Notes under the pieces: model-generated | Told to the model about the DNA's origin: nothing | Seen by the model: the letters and a program-made list of their open reading frames with translations, nothing else | The model's database searches: none | Origin: Paraburkholderia ginsengisoli NBRC 100965 | Lineage (GTDB): Bacteria; Pseudomonadota; Gammaproteobacteria; Burkholderiales; Burkholderiaceae | Length of the DNA stretch: 64,000 bases | Assembly (NCBI RefSeq): GCF_000739735.1 | Contig: NZ_BBJF01000003.1 | Span: 372,001-436,000 of the forward strand | Direction of reading: 5' to 3' | Position numbers and translations under genes: made by a program | Part shown: piece after piece, positions 44,642-55,199 of the stretch | Numbering within the stretch: position 1 is the stretch's first letter | How the letters are laid out: every line of letters starts with the position of its first letter

Positions 44642-45952
44642 TCAGATGAGACCGTCGAACAGCATGATCGCGACGCGCTCGCCTTCGTCGATCGTGCCTT
44701 CGTCGTGTCCGAGCACGATAAAGCAGTTGGCTTCACTCATCGAACTCAGCACGCCCGAGCTTTGCGAGCCGGTCGGCGTGACGTGCCATTGTCCGTGCGC
44801 GTCCTGTTCGGCGATACCGCGCTGGAATTCGGTACGGCCGGCGCGCTTGCGAATCGCCTGGCGGCTCGCGGCGTGAATTGTCGGCAGCGGCTGAGGCGTC
44901 GCACCCGACATCAGCAGCAGCACCTCGCGCACGATCTGGTAGAACGCCACCATCACGGCGACCGGATTGCCGGGCAAACCGAAGAATAGCGCGGGCAGTC
45001 CGACGCCCGGACGCTCGCCGGACCAGATGCGGCCAAAGGCGAGCGGCCGGCCCGGGCGCATCGCGAGACTCCAGAAGGCGACGTCGCCAAAGGTCCGCAA
45101 CAGCTGTTTCGTGAAATCGGCTTCCCCGACCGACACGCCGCCCGAGGTCAACACCACGTCGGCGCTCGCCGCGGCGCTGCGCAATGCGGCTTCGAGTACG
45201 GCGGGTTCGTCGCGCACCACGCCGAGATCGAGCGCATCGACGTTCAGGCGCCGCAGCATCGCAAACAGCGTGTAGCGGTTGCTGTCGTATACGGAGCCCG
45301 CATCGAGCGGCTCGCCGAGCGAACGCAATTCGTCGCCGGTCGAAAAGAACGCGACGCGCAGGCGCCGCCGCACGCTGACTTCGCCGATGCCGAGCGACGC
45401 CAGCAAGCCGAGGTCTGACGCCCGCAGGATGCGGCCGGCCCGCAGCGCGGCATGGCCGCGCGCCAGGTCCTCACCGGCGAGGCGGCGGTTGGCGCCTGGA
45501 GCGACGGCGTCGGCGGCAAAGCGGACCGACGACGCGTCGGTGCCGGGTTCGACCAGCTCCTGGGGCACGACCGTGTCGCAGCCTTCCGGTATGCAGGCAC
45601 CGGTCATCACGCGCACGCACTGGTTCGGGGCGACGCGGCCCGCAAACGGATGCCCGGCCAGTGCCTTGCCGGCGACCGTCAGCTCGACGCCCGACCCGCC
45701 GGACTGAGCGGCGGCCAGCGCCGCGCGCGGGAACGCATAGCCGTCCATTGCGGAATTGTCGTGCGACGGGACGTCGATCGGCGACACGATATCGGCGGCG
45801 AGCACGCGGTCGAGCGCATCGCGCAACGCAACGCGTTCAACGGCCGTCACCGGCGCGGCCCACTGGCGAACAATCGCCTGAGCGGCCGGCACGGGTAGCG
45901 CGTGAGGATCGTACTGCGCGACGCAGCGGGAAAATTCGTTAAGCGTGGTCAT
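44642..45952 (-). CDS. moeA: Molybdopterin molybdenumtransferase MoeA
   Basis: MoeA inserts molybdate into adenylylated molybdopterin. The 436-residue product has the fold's hallmarks PSHDNSAMDGYAF, VRVMTGACIPEGCDTVV, and the MPT-binding TSGGVSVGEADFTKQLL. The ATG at 45952 gives MTTLNEFSRCVAQYD; the frame is open about 67 codons further but that part is not conserved. It lies 61 bp downstream of mobA in the moaA-mobA-moeA run. Confidence 0.95.
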   Translation of the reverse strand: MTTLNEFSRCVAQYDPHALPVPAAQAIVRQWAAPVTAVERVALRDALDRVLAADIVSPIDVPSHDNSAMDGYAFPRAALAAAQSGGSGVELTVAGKALAGHPFAGRVAPNQCVRVMTGACIPEGCDTVVPQELVEPGTDASSVRFAADAVAPGANRRLAGEDLARGHAALRAGRILRASDLGLLASLGIGEVSVRRRLRVAFFSTGDELRSLGEPLDAGSVYDSNRYTLFAMLRRLNVDALDLGVVRDEPAVLEAALRSAAASADVVLTSGGVSVGEADFTKQLLRTFGDVAFWSLAMRPGRPLAFGRIWSGERPGVGLPALFFGLPGNPVAVMVAFYQIVREVLLLMSGATPQPLPTIHAASRQAIRKRAGRTEFQRGIAEQDAHGQWHVTPTGSQSSGVLSSMSEANCFIVLGHDEGTIDEGERVAIMLFDGLI

Positions 45953-46013
45953 GAAGAGCTGGGCGTCGCGACCGGAGACGGGCGCGGCAGTTGCCGCGCG
46001 GCCGGGGCGGGTG

Positions 46014-46658
46014 TCAACCGGGGCCTCGATCGCGTTCGAGGTCGGCGAGTTCTTGTAACGAGTTGGCATTGTAAAACGCGCGATCGTCGGTAAAGGTGAC
46101 TTCCACCGTCCTGTGGCGTGCGTACCACGCGCGGACTTTGCGCTCGCCGGCATCGAGAAACGCGGCCAGATCGTCCGCGAGCGACGTGCGCAGCAGCGCG
46201 AACACGGGGTGCAAGGACGCCGCGCCGCGGGCGTCGACGGTCGTGACGGTGGCGATGTCGGCTTGCTGGGTGTGCAGCGCCTGTGCGAGGCGGGCGGCGA
46301 GGTCCGCGGGCAGCCACGGCGAGTCGCAGGGCGCGCTCAGCAAATACCCGGTGCCGGCGGCGTGCAGGCCGGCCAGCAAACCCGCCAGCGGCCCGGGAAA
46401 GCCGGGCAGCGTATCGGCGACCACCGTCGCACCGAAGGGCTCGCCCAGTGCGGCGTAGGTGTCGGGATGGCGGTTGGCGCTGATCAGCAGCGCGCCGGTC
46501 TGCGGAACAAGGCGCCTCAGCACATGAGCGGCGAGCGGCTCGCCATGCAGCGTTTGCAGTCCCTTGTCGACACCGCCCATGCGCATGCCGCGCCCGCCCG
46601 CGAGCAGCAGGCCGGTGATCTGTTCACGCGAGGGTTGCGTTGGTAGCAAGGGGGCCAT
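46014..46658 (-). CDS. mobA: Molybdenum cofactor guanylyltransferase MobA
   Basis: Attaches GMP to molybdopterin to form MGD for DMSO-reductase-type enzymes. The 214-residue product has the nucleotide-binding start GLLLAGGRGMRMGGVDKGLQ, and LPGFPGPLAGLLAGL and SAPCDSPWLP follow. The ATG at 46658 lies 11 bp after moaA. It sits in the cofactor operon. Confidence 0.94.
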   Translation of the reverse strand: MAPLLPTQPSREQITGLLLAGGRGMRMGGVDKGLQTLHGEPLAAHVLRRLVPQTGALLISANRHPDTYAALGEPFGATVVADTLPGFPGPLAGLLAGLHAAGTGYLLSAPCDSPWLPADLAARLAQALHTQQADIATVTTVDARGAASLHPVFALLRTSLADDLAAFLDAGERKVRAWYARHRTVEVTFTDDRAFYNANSLQELADLERDRGPG

Positions 46659-46669
46659 GTGCCGGCCGC

Positions 46670-47779
46670 TCAGCCGCCGATGTACGACATTTCGACGCGG
46701 CGGCTCGCCGGTTCGCCTGAATCGGCGGGCTGGCTGCCGCGCAATTGCGAATAGCGATCGCTGCGGCCTTGCCAGATTTCGGCGACGGCGGTGGCAATGT
46801 CGGCGTCGCTCGCGCCACTGCGCAGCAACGCGCGCAGATCGTGGCCGTTCGAAGCGAACAGGCAAAGGTACAGCTTGCCTTCGGTCGACAGGCGCGCGCG
46901 CGTGCAGCTTGCGCAAAACGCCCGCGTGACGCTCGAAATCACGCCGATTTCGCCGCTGCCGTCGACGTAACCCCAGCGTTGCGCGGTCTCGGCGGCGCTG
47001 TGCGCGTCGAGCGGGACGAGCGGAAACTGTTCGGCGATGCGGGTTACGACGTCGGCCGACGGCAGTACTTCCGTCATGTTCCAGCCGTTCGACGTGCCGA
47101 CGTCCATGTATTCGATGAAGCGCAGCACCGTGCCCGAGCCTTTGAAATGGCGCGCCATCGGCACGATTTCGCCGTCGTTGGTGCCGCGTTTGACGACCAT
47201 GTTGACCTTGAGCGGCGCGAGCCCGACCGCGTGGGCCGCCTCGATGCCGTCCAGCACATCGGCGACCGCGAAGTCAGCGTCGTTCATACGGCGAAACAGC
47301 GTGTCGTCGAGCGCGTCCAGACTGACCGTCACGCGGGTCAGGCCGGCGTCCTTCAGACTTTGCGCCTTGCGCGCGAGCAGCGAGCCGTTGGTGGTCAGCG
47401 TCAGATCGAGCGGGCGACCCGCCGGTGTGGTCAGTTGCGCGAGCCGTTCGATCAAAAATTCGAGGTTCTTGCGCAGCAGCGGCTCGCCGCCCGTCAAGCG
47501 AATCTTTTCGACACCATGTGCGACGAAGAGTCGCGCCAGTCGTTCGATTTCCTCGAAACTCAGCAACGCGCTGTGCGGCAGGAACGCGTAGTCCTTGTCG
47601 AACACCGCGCGCGGCATGCAGTACACGCAGCGGAAGTTGCAGCGATCCGTCACCGAGATGCGCAGATCGCGTAGCGGGCGCGACAACGCGTCGTGCAGCA
47701 CGCCGCGGGGCGTCTGCACGGGGCCGGCGATGACCGGCGCCGCGCTGAGATCGGCAACTGGGATGATGCGTCGGGACAT
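46670..47779 (-). CDS. moaA: GTP 3',8-cyclase MoaA (radical SAM)
   Basis: First step of molybdopterin synthesis, rearranging GTP. The 369-residue product has the radical-SAM Cys triad in [12 protein letters not shown], the second cluster site [20 protein letters not shown], and the C-terminal GG (SYIGG) needed for activity. It leads the run to mobA and moeA. The ATG at 47779 is preferred to earlier in-frame codons. Confidence 0.95.
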   Translation of the reverse strand: MSRRIIPVADLSAAPVIAGPVQTPRGVLHDALSRPLRDLRISVTDRCNFRCVYCMPRAVFDKDYAFLPHSALLSFEEIERLARLFVAHGVEKIRLTGGEPLLRKNLEFLIERLAQLTTPAGRPLDLTLTTNGSLLARKAQSLKDAGLTRVTVSLDALDDTLFRRMNDADFAVADVLDGIEAAHAVGLAPLKVNMVVKRGTNDGEIVPMARHFKGSGTVLRFIEYMDVGTSNGWNMTEVLPSADVVTRIAEQFPLVPLDAHSAAETAQRWGYVDGSGEIGVISSVTRAFCASCTRARLSTEGKLYLCLFASNGHDLRALLRSGASDADIATAVAEIWQGRSDRYSQLRGSQPADSGEPASRRVEMSYIGG

Positions 47780-47925
47780 GAGGGCTTGTCGGGTGCTTGA
47801 GAGGGCAGCTGGAGATTGAATTCTATAGGAAATGCTTCCGGCGACAGCCGGTTGGCGGCCCGCGTCGGGGTATACGGGGGGCCGCCTGTCGAGCTGCGCG
47901 CGACCCGGCGCCTCGTCCCATAAAA

Positions 47926-47956
47926 ACAAAAAGCCCGCCGGTGAGGGCGGGCTTTT
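47926..47956 (-). terminator. Intrinsic terminator of rne
   Basis: AAGCCCGCC (47931-47939) pairs with GGCGGGCTT (47946-47954). On the minus strand it is followed by TTTTTGTTTTTA. It lies 19 bp after the rne stop and separates rne from moaA. Confidence 0.9.
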
Positions 47957-47974
47957 CGGGTGAGGCGGGGCGGC

Positions 47975-50900
47975 TTACTGCGGATGCTTGCCCGTTTCCA
48001 CTTGTTGCATCGGCGCGCTGTCCAGCGCCGGCAACGGTTTGCGCTCACGCACCACGCGAGCCGGCTTGACCGTCTGCGCAGCGGCTTCCTGCGCGGCACG
48101 CAGCTTGTCGGCGTCGGTGTTCACCCAGACGAGACCGGCTTGTTCCAGCACCGGCTTGAGGGTTTCCGCCGACACCGCGCCGCTACGCGGTGCCTGCGGG
48201 GCAGCGGCGGCGGGCGCGACTTCGATCGCGGCCGGTTCTGCCGCCGGCGTCACTGCCGGCTGCGCTTCGACGATCTCGGCTTGCGGCGCCGGCACAACCG
48301 CCGGTGCTTCGACTGCTACGGCCACGGCCGGGGCCGGGGTTTCGACCGGAGTCGTTGCGGCTTGCGCTTCGACCGCAGGCGCAACTGCCGGCGTTTCGAC
48401 AGGTGCTTGAGCCGGCGCTTCGGCACGGGCCACCGGTTCGCCCAGCGAAACCGTCTCGCTGGCGGCCGGCGCGGCTTGCTCCGCCTCGACCGGCGCGGCG
48501 GCTTGCGCCACCAGTGCTTCCGCAGCCGGCTCTACTACTGCCGGTGCGGCCAGCGCCTGCTCGACCGGGACGATCGTTTCAGTCTTCGCAGCCTTCTCGA
48601 CGGCCAGAGCCGGCGTTTCGGTCGTAGCATGCAGCTCGGTTACGACGGCGGTTTCGGTTGCCACGGCGGGGACCACCACCTCTACGGGCGTCACGTCCTG
48701 CGCTTCGCTGACTTCGGCCTTGTGCTCGACCGGCTGATGGGCCGTGCGCACCGGCGCTTCGTCGTTCACGTTGAGATTGTCGCCTTCGGCTTCCGCGACG
48801 TCCGCTGCGAGGTTGCCGTTCACGTCCTCTTCACGCTCACGACGGCCACCGCGACGGCCGCGACGGCGACGACGACGCTCTTCACCTTCACGCGCCACCG
48901 CTTCCTGATCGACCGGTGTGCCGTTTTCGCCCACGGTGACCTGGTTGCGCGCCAGTTCGTCCGCCGCTTGCGCGTCGGGTTGTGTGGTCAGCGCATCGGT
49001 GGTCTCCGTTTGCGATTTGCGGCGTTCGCCGCGCTCAGCACGTTCGCCACGTTCACGGCGCTCGCCGCGTTCCTGACGTTCGCCACGCTCTGCACGCGGT
49101 GCGCCTTCGACCGCTTCCGCGCGATCCGCGCCGCGATTGTCGCGATCACGGTTTTCGCGGCCTTCGCGCGGTTCACGGCCTTCGCGGGCCTCGCGCGGCT
49201 CACGTACGTCACCACGCGCTTCACGATTGCCACGCGGTTCGCGGGCTTCGCGCGGCTCGCGAGCTTCACGTGCCTCACGGCCTTCACGCGGCTCGCGTTC
49301 CTCGCGACGCTGCGACGACTGCTGGCCCTGAGCCTGACGACCACCGGCCGTGCCTTCCGCCCGGCCTGCCGCATCGCGGCCGCCGGTGCCGTTACGGCGA
49401 TTGCGGTTGCGCTCGCCGCCGCGTTCGCCGGTGCGCTCACCGCGCTCCGTGCGCTCGCCGCGTTGCGGACGCGCCTGCTTCTCGGTCGTAGCCGGCGCGA
49501 CAGGCGCCGGTGCGGCCGGCTGCATGCCGAACAGATTCTTCAGCCAGCCGATGAAACCGCCGCTCGCCGAGGCCACCGCCACCGGAGCCGGGGCGGCGGC
49601 CGGACGAACCGGTGCGCTCGGCGCCGGCTTTTCAGGCGTGATGCCCTTGACCGCTGCTTCCTGCTTCGGCTTCACCTCTTCGGCACGCTTGCTGTAGCCG
49701 GTTTCCGATTCCAGTTCGCGGGCCGCTTCTTCGGCCATCTTCCACGAAGCGCGCGGATCGTCGAGGCGCGCATCGTCGTGACGCAGGCGCTCGAGCTTGT
49801 AATGCGGCGTGTCGAGGTGCTTGTTCGGAATCAGGACGACGTTGACCTTGAAGCGCGACTCGATCTTGTTGATTTCAGCGCGTTTTTCGTTCAACAGGAA
49901 GGCGGTCACTTCGACCGGCACCTGGCAATGGATCGCCGCGGTGTTTTCCTTCATCGCTTCTTCCTGAATGATCCGCAGCACTTGCAGCGCGGACGATTCG
50001 GTATCGCGGATGTGACCCGTGCCGTTACAGCGCGGGCAGGTCACGTGGCTGCCTTCCGACAGCGCCGGACGCAGACGCTGACGCGACAGTTCCATCAAGC
50101 CGAAACGCGAGATCTTGCCCATCTGGACGCGCGCGCGGTCATGCTTGAGCGCGTCTTTCAGGCGCTGCTCGACTTCACGCTGGCTCTTGGCCGATTCCAT
50201 GTCGATGAAGTCGATCACGATCAGGCCGCCCAGGTCGCGCAGGCGCAACTGGCGGGCGACTTCGTCGGCGGCTTCGAGGTTGGTGCGTGCAGCCGTTTCC
50301 TCAATGTCGGCGCCCTTGGTGGCGCGCGCCGAGTTCACGTCGATGGCGACCAGCGCTTCGGTGTGGTCGATCACGATCGCGCCGCCCGAGGGCAGCGGCA
50401 CCGTGCGCGAGTACGCCGTTTCGATCTGGTGTTCGATCTGGAAGCGCGAGAAGAGCGGCACGTCGTCGTGGTAGCGCTTCACCTTGCTGACGTTGTCCGG
50501 CATCACGATGTCCATGAAGGCACGGGCCTGGTCATGGATTTCGGTGGTGTCGATCAGGATTTCGCCGATATCCGGCTGGAAATAGTCGCGAATCGCGCGG
50601 ATCACGAGGCTCGATTCGAGATAGATCAGCATCGGCTGGCCGCTCGAACCGCTTTGCGACGCGGCTTCGATTGCGCGCCACAACTGCATCAGGTAGTTCA
50701 GGTCCCACTGCAGCTCTTCGGCGCTGCGGCCAATGCCGGCCGTGCGCGCGATGATGCTCATGCCTTCCGGCAATTGCAGTTGCGCCATGGTTTCGCGCAG
50801 TTCCTGACGGTCGTCGCCTTCGATCCGGCGCGACACACCGCCGCCGCGCGGGTTGTTCGGCATCAGAACCAGATACCGGCCGGCGAGCGAGATGAACGTG

Positions 50901-51247
50901 GTGAGGGCCGCGCCCTTGTTGCCGCGCTCTTCCTTCTCGACCTGAACGATCAGTTCCTGACCTTCCTTCAGCGCGTCCTGGATGCGCGCGGAGCGCATGT
51001 CGACGCCGTCACGGAAGTACTGGCGGGCGACTTCCTTGAACGGCAGGAAGCCGTGGCGGTCTTCGCCATAGTTGACGAAACACGCTTCAAGCGACGGCTC
51101 GATGCGAGTAATGATGCCCTTGTAAATATTGCCTTTGCGCTGTTCGCGGCCGGCGGTTTCGATGTCGATATCGATGAGTTTTTGCCCATCGACGATGGCA
51201 ACGCGCAGTTCTTCCTGCTGCGTCGCGTTGAACAACATTCGTTTCAT
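47975..51247 (-). CDS. rne: Ribonuclease E
   Basis: The main endoribonuclease of RNA turnover and degradosome scaffold. The 1090-residue product starts [21 protein letters not shown]; the S1 domain follows. Catalytic Asp regions are [19 protein letters not shown] and [14 protein letters not shown], and the zinc-link is CPRCNGTG. The catalytic half is about 1-530; the rest is low-complexity. It contains an Arg/Glu-rich tract (about 640-730, units like [12 protein letters not shown]) and an Ala/Val/Glu-rich end (about 830-1050). The C-terminal half is the RNA- and partner-binding scaffold and is always variable. Confidence 0.96.
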   Translation of the reverse strand: MKRMLFNATQQEELRVAIVDGQKLIDIDIETAGREQRKGNIYKGIITRIEPSLEACFVNYGEDRHGFLPFKEVARQYFRDGVDMRSARIQDALKEGQELIVQVEKEERGNKGAALTTFISLAGRYLVLMPNNPRGGGVSRRIEGDDRQELRETMAQLQLPEGMSIIARTAGIGRSAEELQWDLNYLMQLWRAIEAASQSGSSGQPMLIYLESSLVIRAIRDYFQPDIGEILIDTTEIHDQARAFMDIVMPDNVSKVKRYHDDVPLFSRFQIEHQIETAYSRTVPLPSGGAIVIDHTEALVAIDVNSARATKGADIEETAARTNLEAADEVARQLRLRDLGGLIVIDFIDMESAKSQREVEQRLKDALKHDRARVQMGKISRFGLMELSRQRLRPALSEGSHVTCPRCNGTGHIRDTESSALQVLRIIQEEAMKENTAAIHCQVPVEVTAFLLNEKRAEINKIESRFKVNVVLIPNKHLDTPHYKLERLRHDDARLDDPRASWKMAEEAARELESETGYSKRAEEVKPKQEAAVKGITPEKPAPSAPVRPAAAPAPVAVASASGGFIGWLKNLFGMQPAAPAPVAPATTEKQARPQRGERTERGERTGERGGERNRNRRNGTGGRDAAGRAEGTAGGRQAQGQQSSQRREEREPREGREAREAREPREAREPRGNREARGDVREPREAREGREPREGRENRDRDNRGADRAEAVEGAPRAERGERQERGERRERGERAERGERRKSQTETTDALTTQPDAQAADELARNQVTVGENGTPVDQEAVAREGEERRRRRRGRRGGRREREEDVNGNLAADVAEAEGDNLNVNDEAPVRTAHQPVEHKAEVSEAQDVTPVEVVVPAVATETAVVTELHATTETPALAVEKAAKTETIVPVEQALAAPAVVEPAAEALVAQAAAPVEAEQAAPAASETVSLGEPVARAEAPAQAPVETPAVAPAVEAQAATTPVETPAPAVAVAVEAPAVVPAPQAEIVEAQPAVTPAAEPAAIEVAPAAAAPQAPRSGAVSAETLKPVLEQAGLVWVNTDADKLRAAQEAAAQTVKPARVVRERKPLPALDSAPMQQVETGKHPQ

Positions 51248-51979
51248 TGAACGACTCCAGAGCGGCTGAGCCTGCCTCGGGCTGCGCGGTTGTCAGTCGC
51301 GAGAGCCATGAGGGCAGCGGCATGCCGCGCCTTATTGTGTTTTCACAAGCACGCTGGAGCGGGAAAAATGGCGGGAGAATTGCCTGAGAGGGCCCGGCCA
51401 CATTGAAAAATGGGCGCGGTGCCGCAGGGCACATGCGAACACGGCTTCAAATAACGACCCGACACGCCGCGGGTTCTGCCGGCAGACCTTCATAAGCCTT
51501 TTGTCCACTCGCGCCGGTGCGCCAACTGGGCGCGTGACCGGAGGGTCGAAGGCTGCGGTCATGCCGCAGTGGGAAGTTCGCGCAGGCGGCGCGTCTTTTC
51601 CTACTGGGGGTGTCTCGCCTCATTTTGACGTCGCCATGTCTTGTACTTTCTACAAGACGCCTCGGGCGCACGCCGTATTTTCGCAACCTGCAGCTTCGTA
51701 CAGCAGGGCGTCCAACCGCCCGATACCGAAGCTGAAAGTTAAATTCTTTTTTACCAAAATTCCGTTACCGTCGAAGCCGACCTTGACCGAACGCGCCTGT
51801 GGGCGCCGTCCCTGCCGGGTGCTGACTTCGTGCGTGCAACTTGTTGCATCTCATTTGAGGGTGAGCAACCAGACCCCGGCGCAAGTAAAATAACGGTTTA
51901 TCGCTTGCACCTGCGCAATCCGCCCGAATTCCGGACACTGCGCCGGCCGCCGCAGACTGCTGGGCAAATTATATTCAGA
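51248..51979. other. 732-bp divergent intergenic between rne and rluC
   Basis: No gene is supported. It contains an AT-rich stretch (about 51735-51770, with TTAAATTCTTTTTTACC) likely to hold promoters for one or both genes. A long rne leader is expected, as RNase E autoregulates through its 5' UTR in Escherichia coli. No specific stem-loop is assigned. Confidence 0.5.
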
Positions 51980-53005
51980 ATGAAAGAGTTAGGCAAAATA
52001 TCCCAGAAATCGGTCGCAAGCGACCAGGTCTCGTTGATCGAGATCGACGACAGCGCGGCCGGACAGCGCATCGACAACTTCCTCCTGCGCGTCTGTAAAG
52101 GCGTGCCCAAGAGCCATATTTATCGCATCCTGCGTAGCGGGGAAGTGCGCGTCAATAAGGGCCGGATAGACGCGCAGTACCGGCTCGAGCTGGGCGATCT
52201 GGTGCGCGTGCCGCCCATCCGCGTCGCGCAGCCGAACGAGGCCGCCGCGCAAGCGCCGGTGCCGGCCGCTCACTTCAACATCATTTTCGAAGACGACCAT
52301 TTGCTCGTCATCGACAAGCCCGCCGGCGTCGCGGTCCATGGCGGTAGCGGCGTCGCGTTCGGCGTGATCGAGCAGATGCGCGAGGCGCGACCGCAGGCGA
52401 AATTCCTTGAACTGGTGCATCGGCTGGATCGCGAGACCTCCGGCATCCTGATGCTCGCGAAGAAGCGCGCCGCGCTCGTCAATCTGCACGAGCAGATCCG
52501 CGAGAACAAAATGGATAAGCGCTACTATGCTTGCGTCCACGGTGACTGGGCGAGCGACTGGGGCCGCCGCCGCGCGGTCAGGGAGCCGCTGCACAAGTAT
52601 CTGACCGCGGACGGTGAGCGCCGTGTGCGGGTGCAGGCGGACGGGCTCGCGTCGCACACGGTGTTTAATCTGATCGACCGCTGGCCGGAGTATGCGCTGC
52701 TCGAGGCGGAGCTCAAGACCGGCCGCACGCATCAGATCCGCGTTCATCTGCAGCATCTGGAACTGCCGATCGTCGGCGACGCCAAGTACGGCGACTTCGC
52801 GCTGAACAAGGCACTGGCGCGCGCCAACGCAAAGCCGGGCCTCAAGCGCATGTTCCTGCACGCGTACCGGCTGAAGCTCGTCCATCCGGCCACGGGCGCG
52901 CCGCTGCAATTCGAGGCGCCGCTGCCGGCCGAGTGCCGCAGCTTCATCGCGCAGCTCAACGAATTACGAAATGGGTCAAACCCGGAGACGACACGGCATG
53001 GCTAG
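51980..53005 (+). CDS. rluC: 23S rRNA pseudouridine synthase RluC
   Basis: Makes pseudouridines 955, 2504 and 2580 (E. coli numbering) in 23S rRNA. The 341-residue product has an N-terminal S4 domain (about 25-85) and the catalytic motif HRLDRETSGILML, with Asp in RLDRE, then YYACVHGDW and TGRTHQIRVHLQHL. It is divergent from rne, the usual arrangement in this group. It overlaps the next gene by 8 bp. Confidence 0.94.
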   Translation: MKELGKISQKSVASDQVSLIEIDDSAAGQRIDNFLLRVCKGVPKSHIYRILRSGEVRVNKGRIDAQYRLELGDLVRVPPIRVAQPNEAAAQAPVPAAHFNIIFEDDHLLVIDKPAGVAVHGGSGVAFGVIEQMREARPQAKFLELVHRLDRETSGILMLAKKRAALVNLHEQIRENKMDKRYYACVHGDWASDWGRRRAVREPLHKYLTADGERRVRVQADGLASHTVFNLIDRWPEYALLEAELKTGRTHQIRVHLQHLELPIVGDAKYGDFALNKALARANAKPGLKRMFLHAYRLKLVHPATGAPLQFEAPLPAECRSFIAQLNELRNGSNPETTRHG

Positions 53006-53657
53006 AGAGCAATTTGATCTGATCGTCTTCGATTGGGACGGCACGCTGATGGATTCGACCGCGCACATCACGCGCAGCATCCAGGCGGCCTGCCGCGATC
53101 TCGGCCTGCCGGTTCCCGCCGACGAAGCCGCGAGCTACGTGATCGGCCTCGGCTTGCGCGAAGCGCTGCAAATCGCCGCGCCGACGCTCGATCCGTCCGA
53201 ATATCCGCGTTTGGCCGAGCGTTATCGCTTCCATTATCTGGTGAAGGATCAGACCACCGAGTTGTTCGCCGGCGTGCGCGAAATGCTGCAGGAGTTGCGC
53301 GATCAGGGCTATCTGCTGGCCGTGGCGACCGGCAAGAGTCGCGTCGGATTGAACCGTGCGCTCGACCAGTCGCGCCTGACCAGCCTGTTCGACGGCACCC
53401 GCTGCGCCGACGAGACGTTCTCGAAGCCGCATCCGGCCATGCTGCATGAGCTGACGCGCGAACTGGGGCAGGATCCGGTGCGCACGGTCATGGTCGGCGA
53501 TACGACGCACGATCTGCAAATGGCGATCAACGCGGGCGTCGCGGGCATCGGCGTGACTTATGGGGCACATCCGGCCGGCTCGCTGAGCGCGTTGTCGCCG
53601 AAATTCGTCGCGTCGAGCGTGAGCGCGTTGTCCGGCTGGCTGCGGGAGAACGCATGA
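52998..53657 (+). CDS. HAD-family phosphatase (Gph-like)
   Basis: A 219-residue haloacid-dehalogenase hydrolase. Motif I is FDWDGTLMDST (nucleophile Asp), motif II in AVATGKSR, motif III Lys in SKPHPAM, and motif IV VGDTTHDLQMA. It resembles phosphoglycolate phosphatase, but the substrate is not decided by sequence. It overlaps rluC by 8 bp and the following gene by 4 bp. Confidence 0.9.
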   Translation: MAREQFDLIVFDWDGTLMDSTAHITRSIQAACRDLGLPVPADEAASYVIGLGLREALQIAAPTLDPSEYPRLAERYRFHYLVKDQTTELFAGVREMLQELRDQGYLLAVATGKSRVGLNRALDQSRLTSLFDGTRCADETFSKPHPAMLHELTRELGQDPVRTVMVGDTTHDLQMAINAGVAGIGVTYGAHPAGSLSALSPKFVASSVSALSGWLRENA

Positions 53658-54061
53658 ATGCCGACCCGGCCGAAGCGGCGGTGCAGGAGGCCGTCCGCAT
53701 TTGCGCGGCGCAGGAACTGGTTGACGGCGGCGCGGGCGTAAGGCGCGCCGCGCGGCTGGGCGGCGACGACGTTGTGGTGTTCTTCGTGCGCTACGACGGC
53801 CGCCCCTACGGCTATCTGAACCGCTGCGCGCACGTGCCGATGGAGCTCGACTGGGCGGAGGGACAGTTCTTCGAATCGTCCGGTTTATACTTGATGTGCG
53901 CGACACATGGCGCGATTTACGTGCCGGATACGGGCAAATGCGTCGGTGGTCCGTGCCGCGGCGGCAGATTGCGACCCGTTCAGGTCGAGGAGCGGGACAC
54001 CCCTGAAGGCCGCGCCGTGTTCTGGCTGCCCGACGGCGGACTGCGTCCCGCCACGCCCTGA
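53654..54061 (+). CDS. Rieske [2Fe-2S] domain protein
   Basis: A 135-residue protein with one Rieske cluster: the first Cys-His pair in RCAHVPMELDW and the second in CATHGAIYVPDTGKC, matching CxH and CxxH. It is small and without a membrane segment, so it is probably a soluble ferredoxin-like carrier or a subunit of an oxygenase. No oxygenase gene is nearby. It starts 4 bp inside the HAD gene. Confidence 0.88.
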   Translation: MNADPAEAAVQEAVRICAAQELVDGGAGVRRAARLGGDDVVVFFVRYDGRPYGYLNRCAHVPMELDWAEGQFFESSGLYLMCATHGAIYVPDTGKCVGGPCRGGRLRPVQVEERDTPEGRAVFWLPDGGLRPATP

Positions 54062-54088
54062 TTTTTCTCCCTTCTTTCCAGATCCCGC

Positions 54089-55093
54089 ATGTCCGACAAT
54101 TTGACTCCCGAGCCGCAGGACCTGTCTCCGACTGGCCGCTCCCGCACACCTGCCGACGAGCCCGGCTGGGAGCGGGCGGCGCTCGAGCGCATCGCGCTCG
54201 CGGCGATCACCGAACAGCGCGCCGCGCGCCGGTGGAAGATTTTCTTTCGTTTTCTCTTTCTGATCGTTCTGCTGCTGCTCGTGTGGGGCGCGATCAGTTT
54301 CTCCGGCGATCGGGTTGCAGTCACCGGCCGTCATACGGCGATGATCACACTTGACGGCGAAATCTCCGCCGATACGAATGCGAACGCCGAAGATGTCAAC
54401 GCGGCTCTGCAAAGCGCGTTCGACGACTCGGGCACGGCCGGCGTGATCCTGCGCTGCAACAGTCCGGGCGGCAGTCCGGTGCAGGCGGGCATCATCTACA
54501 ACGAGATCCATCGCTTGCGCGCCAAGTACCCGTCGATTCCGCTGTATGTCGTCGTCGGCGACATGTGCGCGTCGGGCGGCTACTACGCGGCTGCGGCGGC
54601 CGACAAGATCTACGTGGACAAGGCGAGCATCGTCGGATCGATCGGCGTGCTGATGGACAGCTTCGGTTTCACCGGCCTGATGGACAAGCTGGGGATTCAG
54701 CGCCGCCTGCACACGTCGGGTGAGAACAAGGGCTTTTTCGATCCGTTCTCGCCGGAAACGCCGAAGATGGACGAACATGCGCAAGACATGCTCGATCAGA
54801 TTCACGCACAGTTCATCGACGCAGTGAAGAAGGGGCGTGGCAAACGTCTGCATGAGACGCCCGACATGTTTTCGGGCCTGTTCTGGACGGGGCAGAAGAG
54901 CGTCGAACTGGGTCTGGCCGACGGTTTCGGCGACGCCGATTATGTGGCGCGCGAGCTTTTCAAGGCGCCGGATATCGTCGACTACACGGTGAAAGAGAGC
55001 ATTACGGACCGTGTCGCGCGCAAATTCGGCGCGGCGGTCGGCAGCAGTGCCGTGCATGCGATGGCGCTGGGCGGAAAGCTGAATCTGCGCTAA
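54089..55093 (+). CDS. sppA: S49-family signal peptide peptidase (SppA-like)
   Basis: A 334-residue inner-membrane protease with one anchor (about 50-72). S49 features are ILRCNSPGGSPVQAG, the nucleophile Ser in DMCASGGYYAAAAADKIYVD, and the catalytic Lys in the following helix. It is the short SppA form (36K type), not the 67K form. It degrades signal peptides and membrane fragments. It lies 27 bp after the Rieske gene. Confidence 0.9.
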   Translation: MSDNLTPEPQDLSPTGRSRTPADEPGWERAALERIALAAITEQRAARRWKIFFRFLFLIVLLLLVWGAISFSGDRVAVTGRHTAMITLDGEISADTNANAEDVNAALQSAFDDSGTAGVILRCNSPGGSPVQAGIIYNEIHRLRAKYPSIPLYVVVGDMCASGGYYAAAAADKIYVDKASIVGSIGVLMDSFGFTGLMDKLGIQRRLHTSGENKGFFDPFSPETPKMDEHAQDMLDQIHAQFIDAVKKGRGKRLHETPDMFSGLFWTGQKSVELGLADGFGDADYVARELFKAPDIVDYTVKESITDRVARKFGAAVGSSAVHAMALGGKLNLR

Positions 55094-55114
55094 CCGGCTT
55101 TGGGTGAAACGTGT

Positions 55115-55158
55115 AAAAAAGCCTCGCGCGGTCGTCAATGAACGCGCAGGGCTTCTTC
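55115..55158. terminator. Imperfect hairpin between sppA and the methylase gene
   Basis: AAGCCTCGCGCG (55119-55130) and CGCGCAGGGCTT (55143-55154) form 12-bp arms with two mismatches, with an A run on the left. It separates two convergent genes and could act both ways. Confidence 0.5.
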
Positions 55159-55199
55159 ATTGGCTCCGATGTGGACGTTGAAGTGCGGCTAACGCCACG

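Noticed and set aside
47960..51250. A very long open frame antisense to rne (about 1096 codons)
   Set aside because: It mirrors rne in a high-GC region; its product is Arg/Leu-rich with no domain, and RNase E on the other strand is certain.
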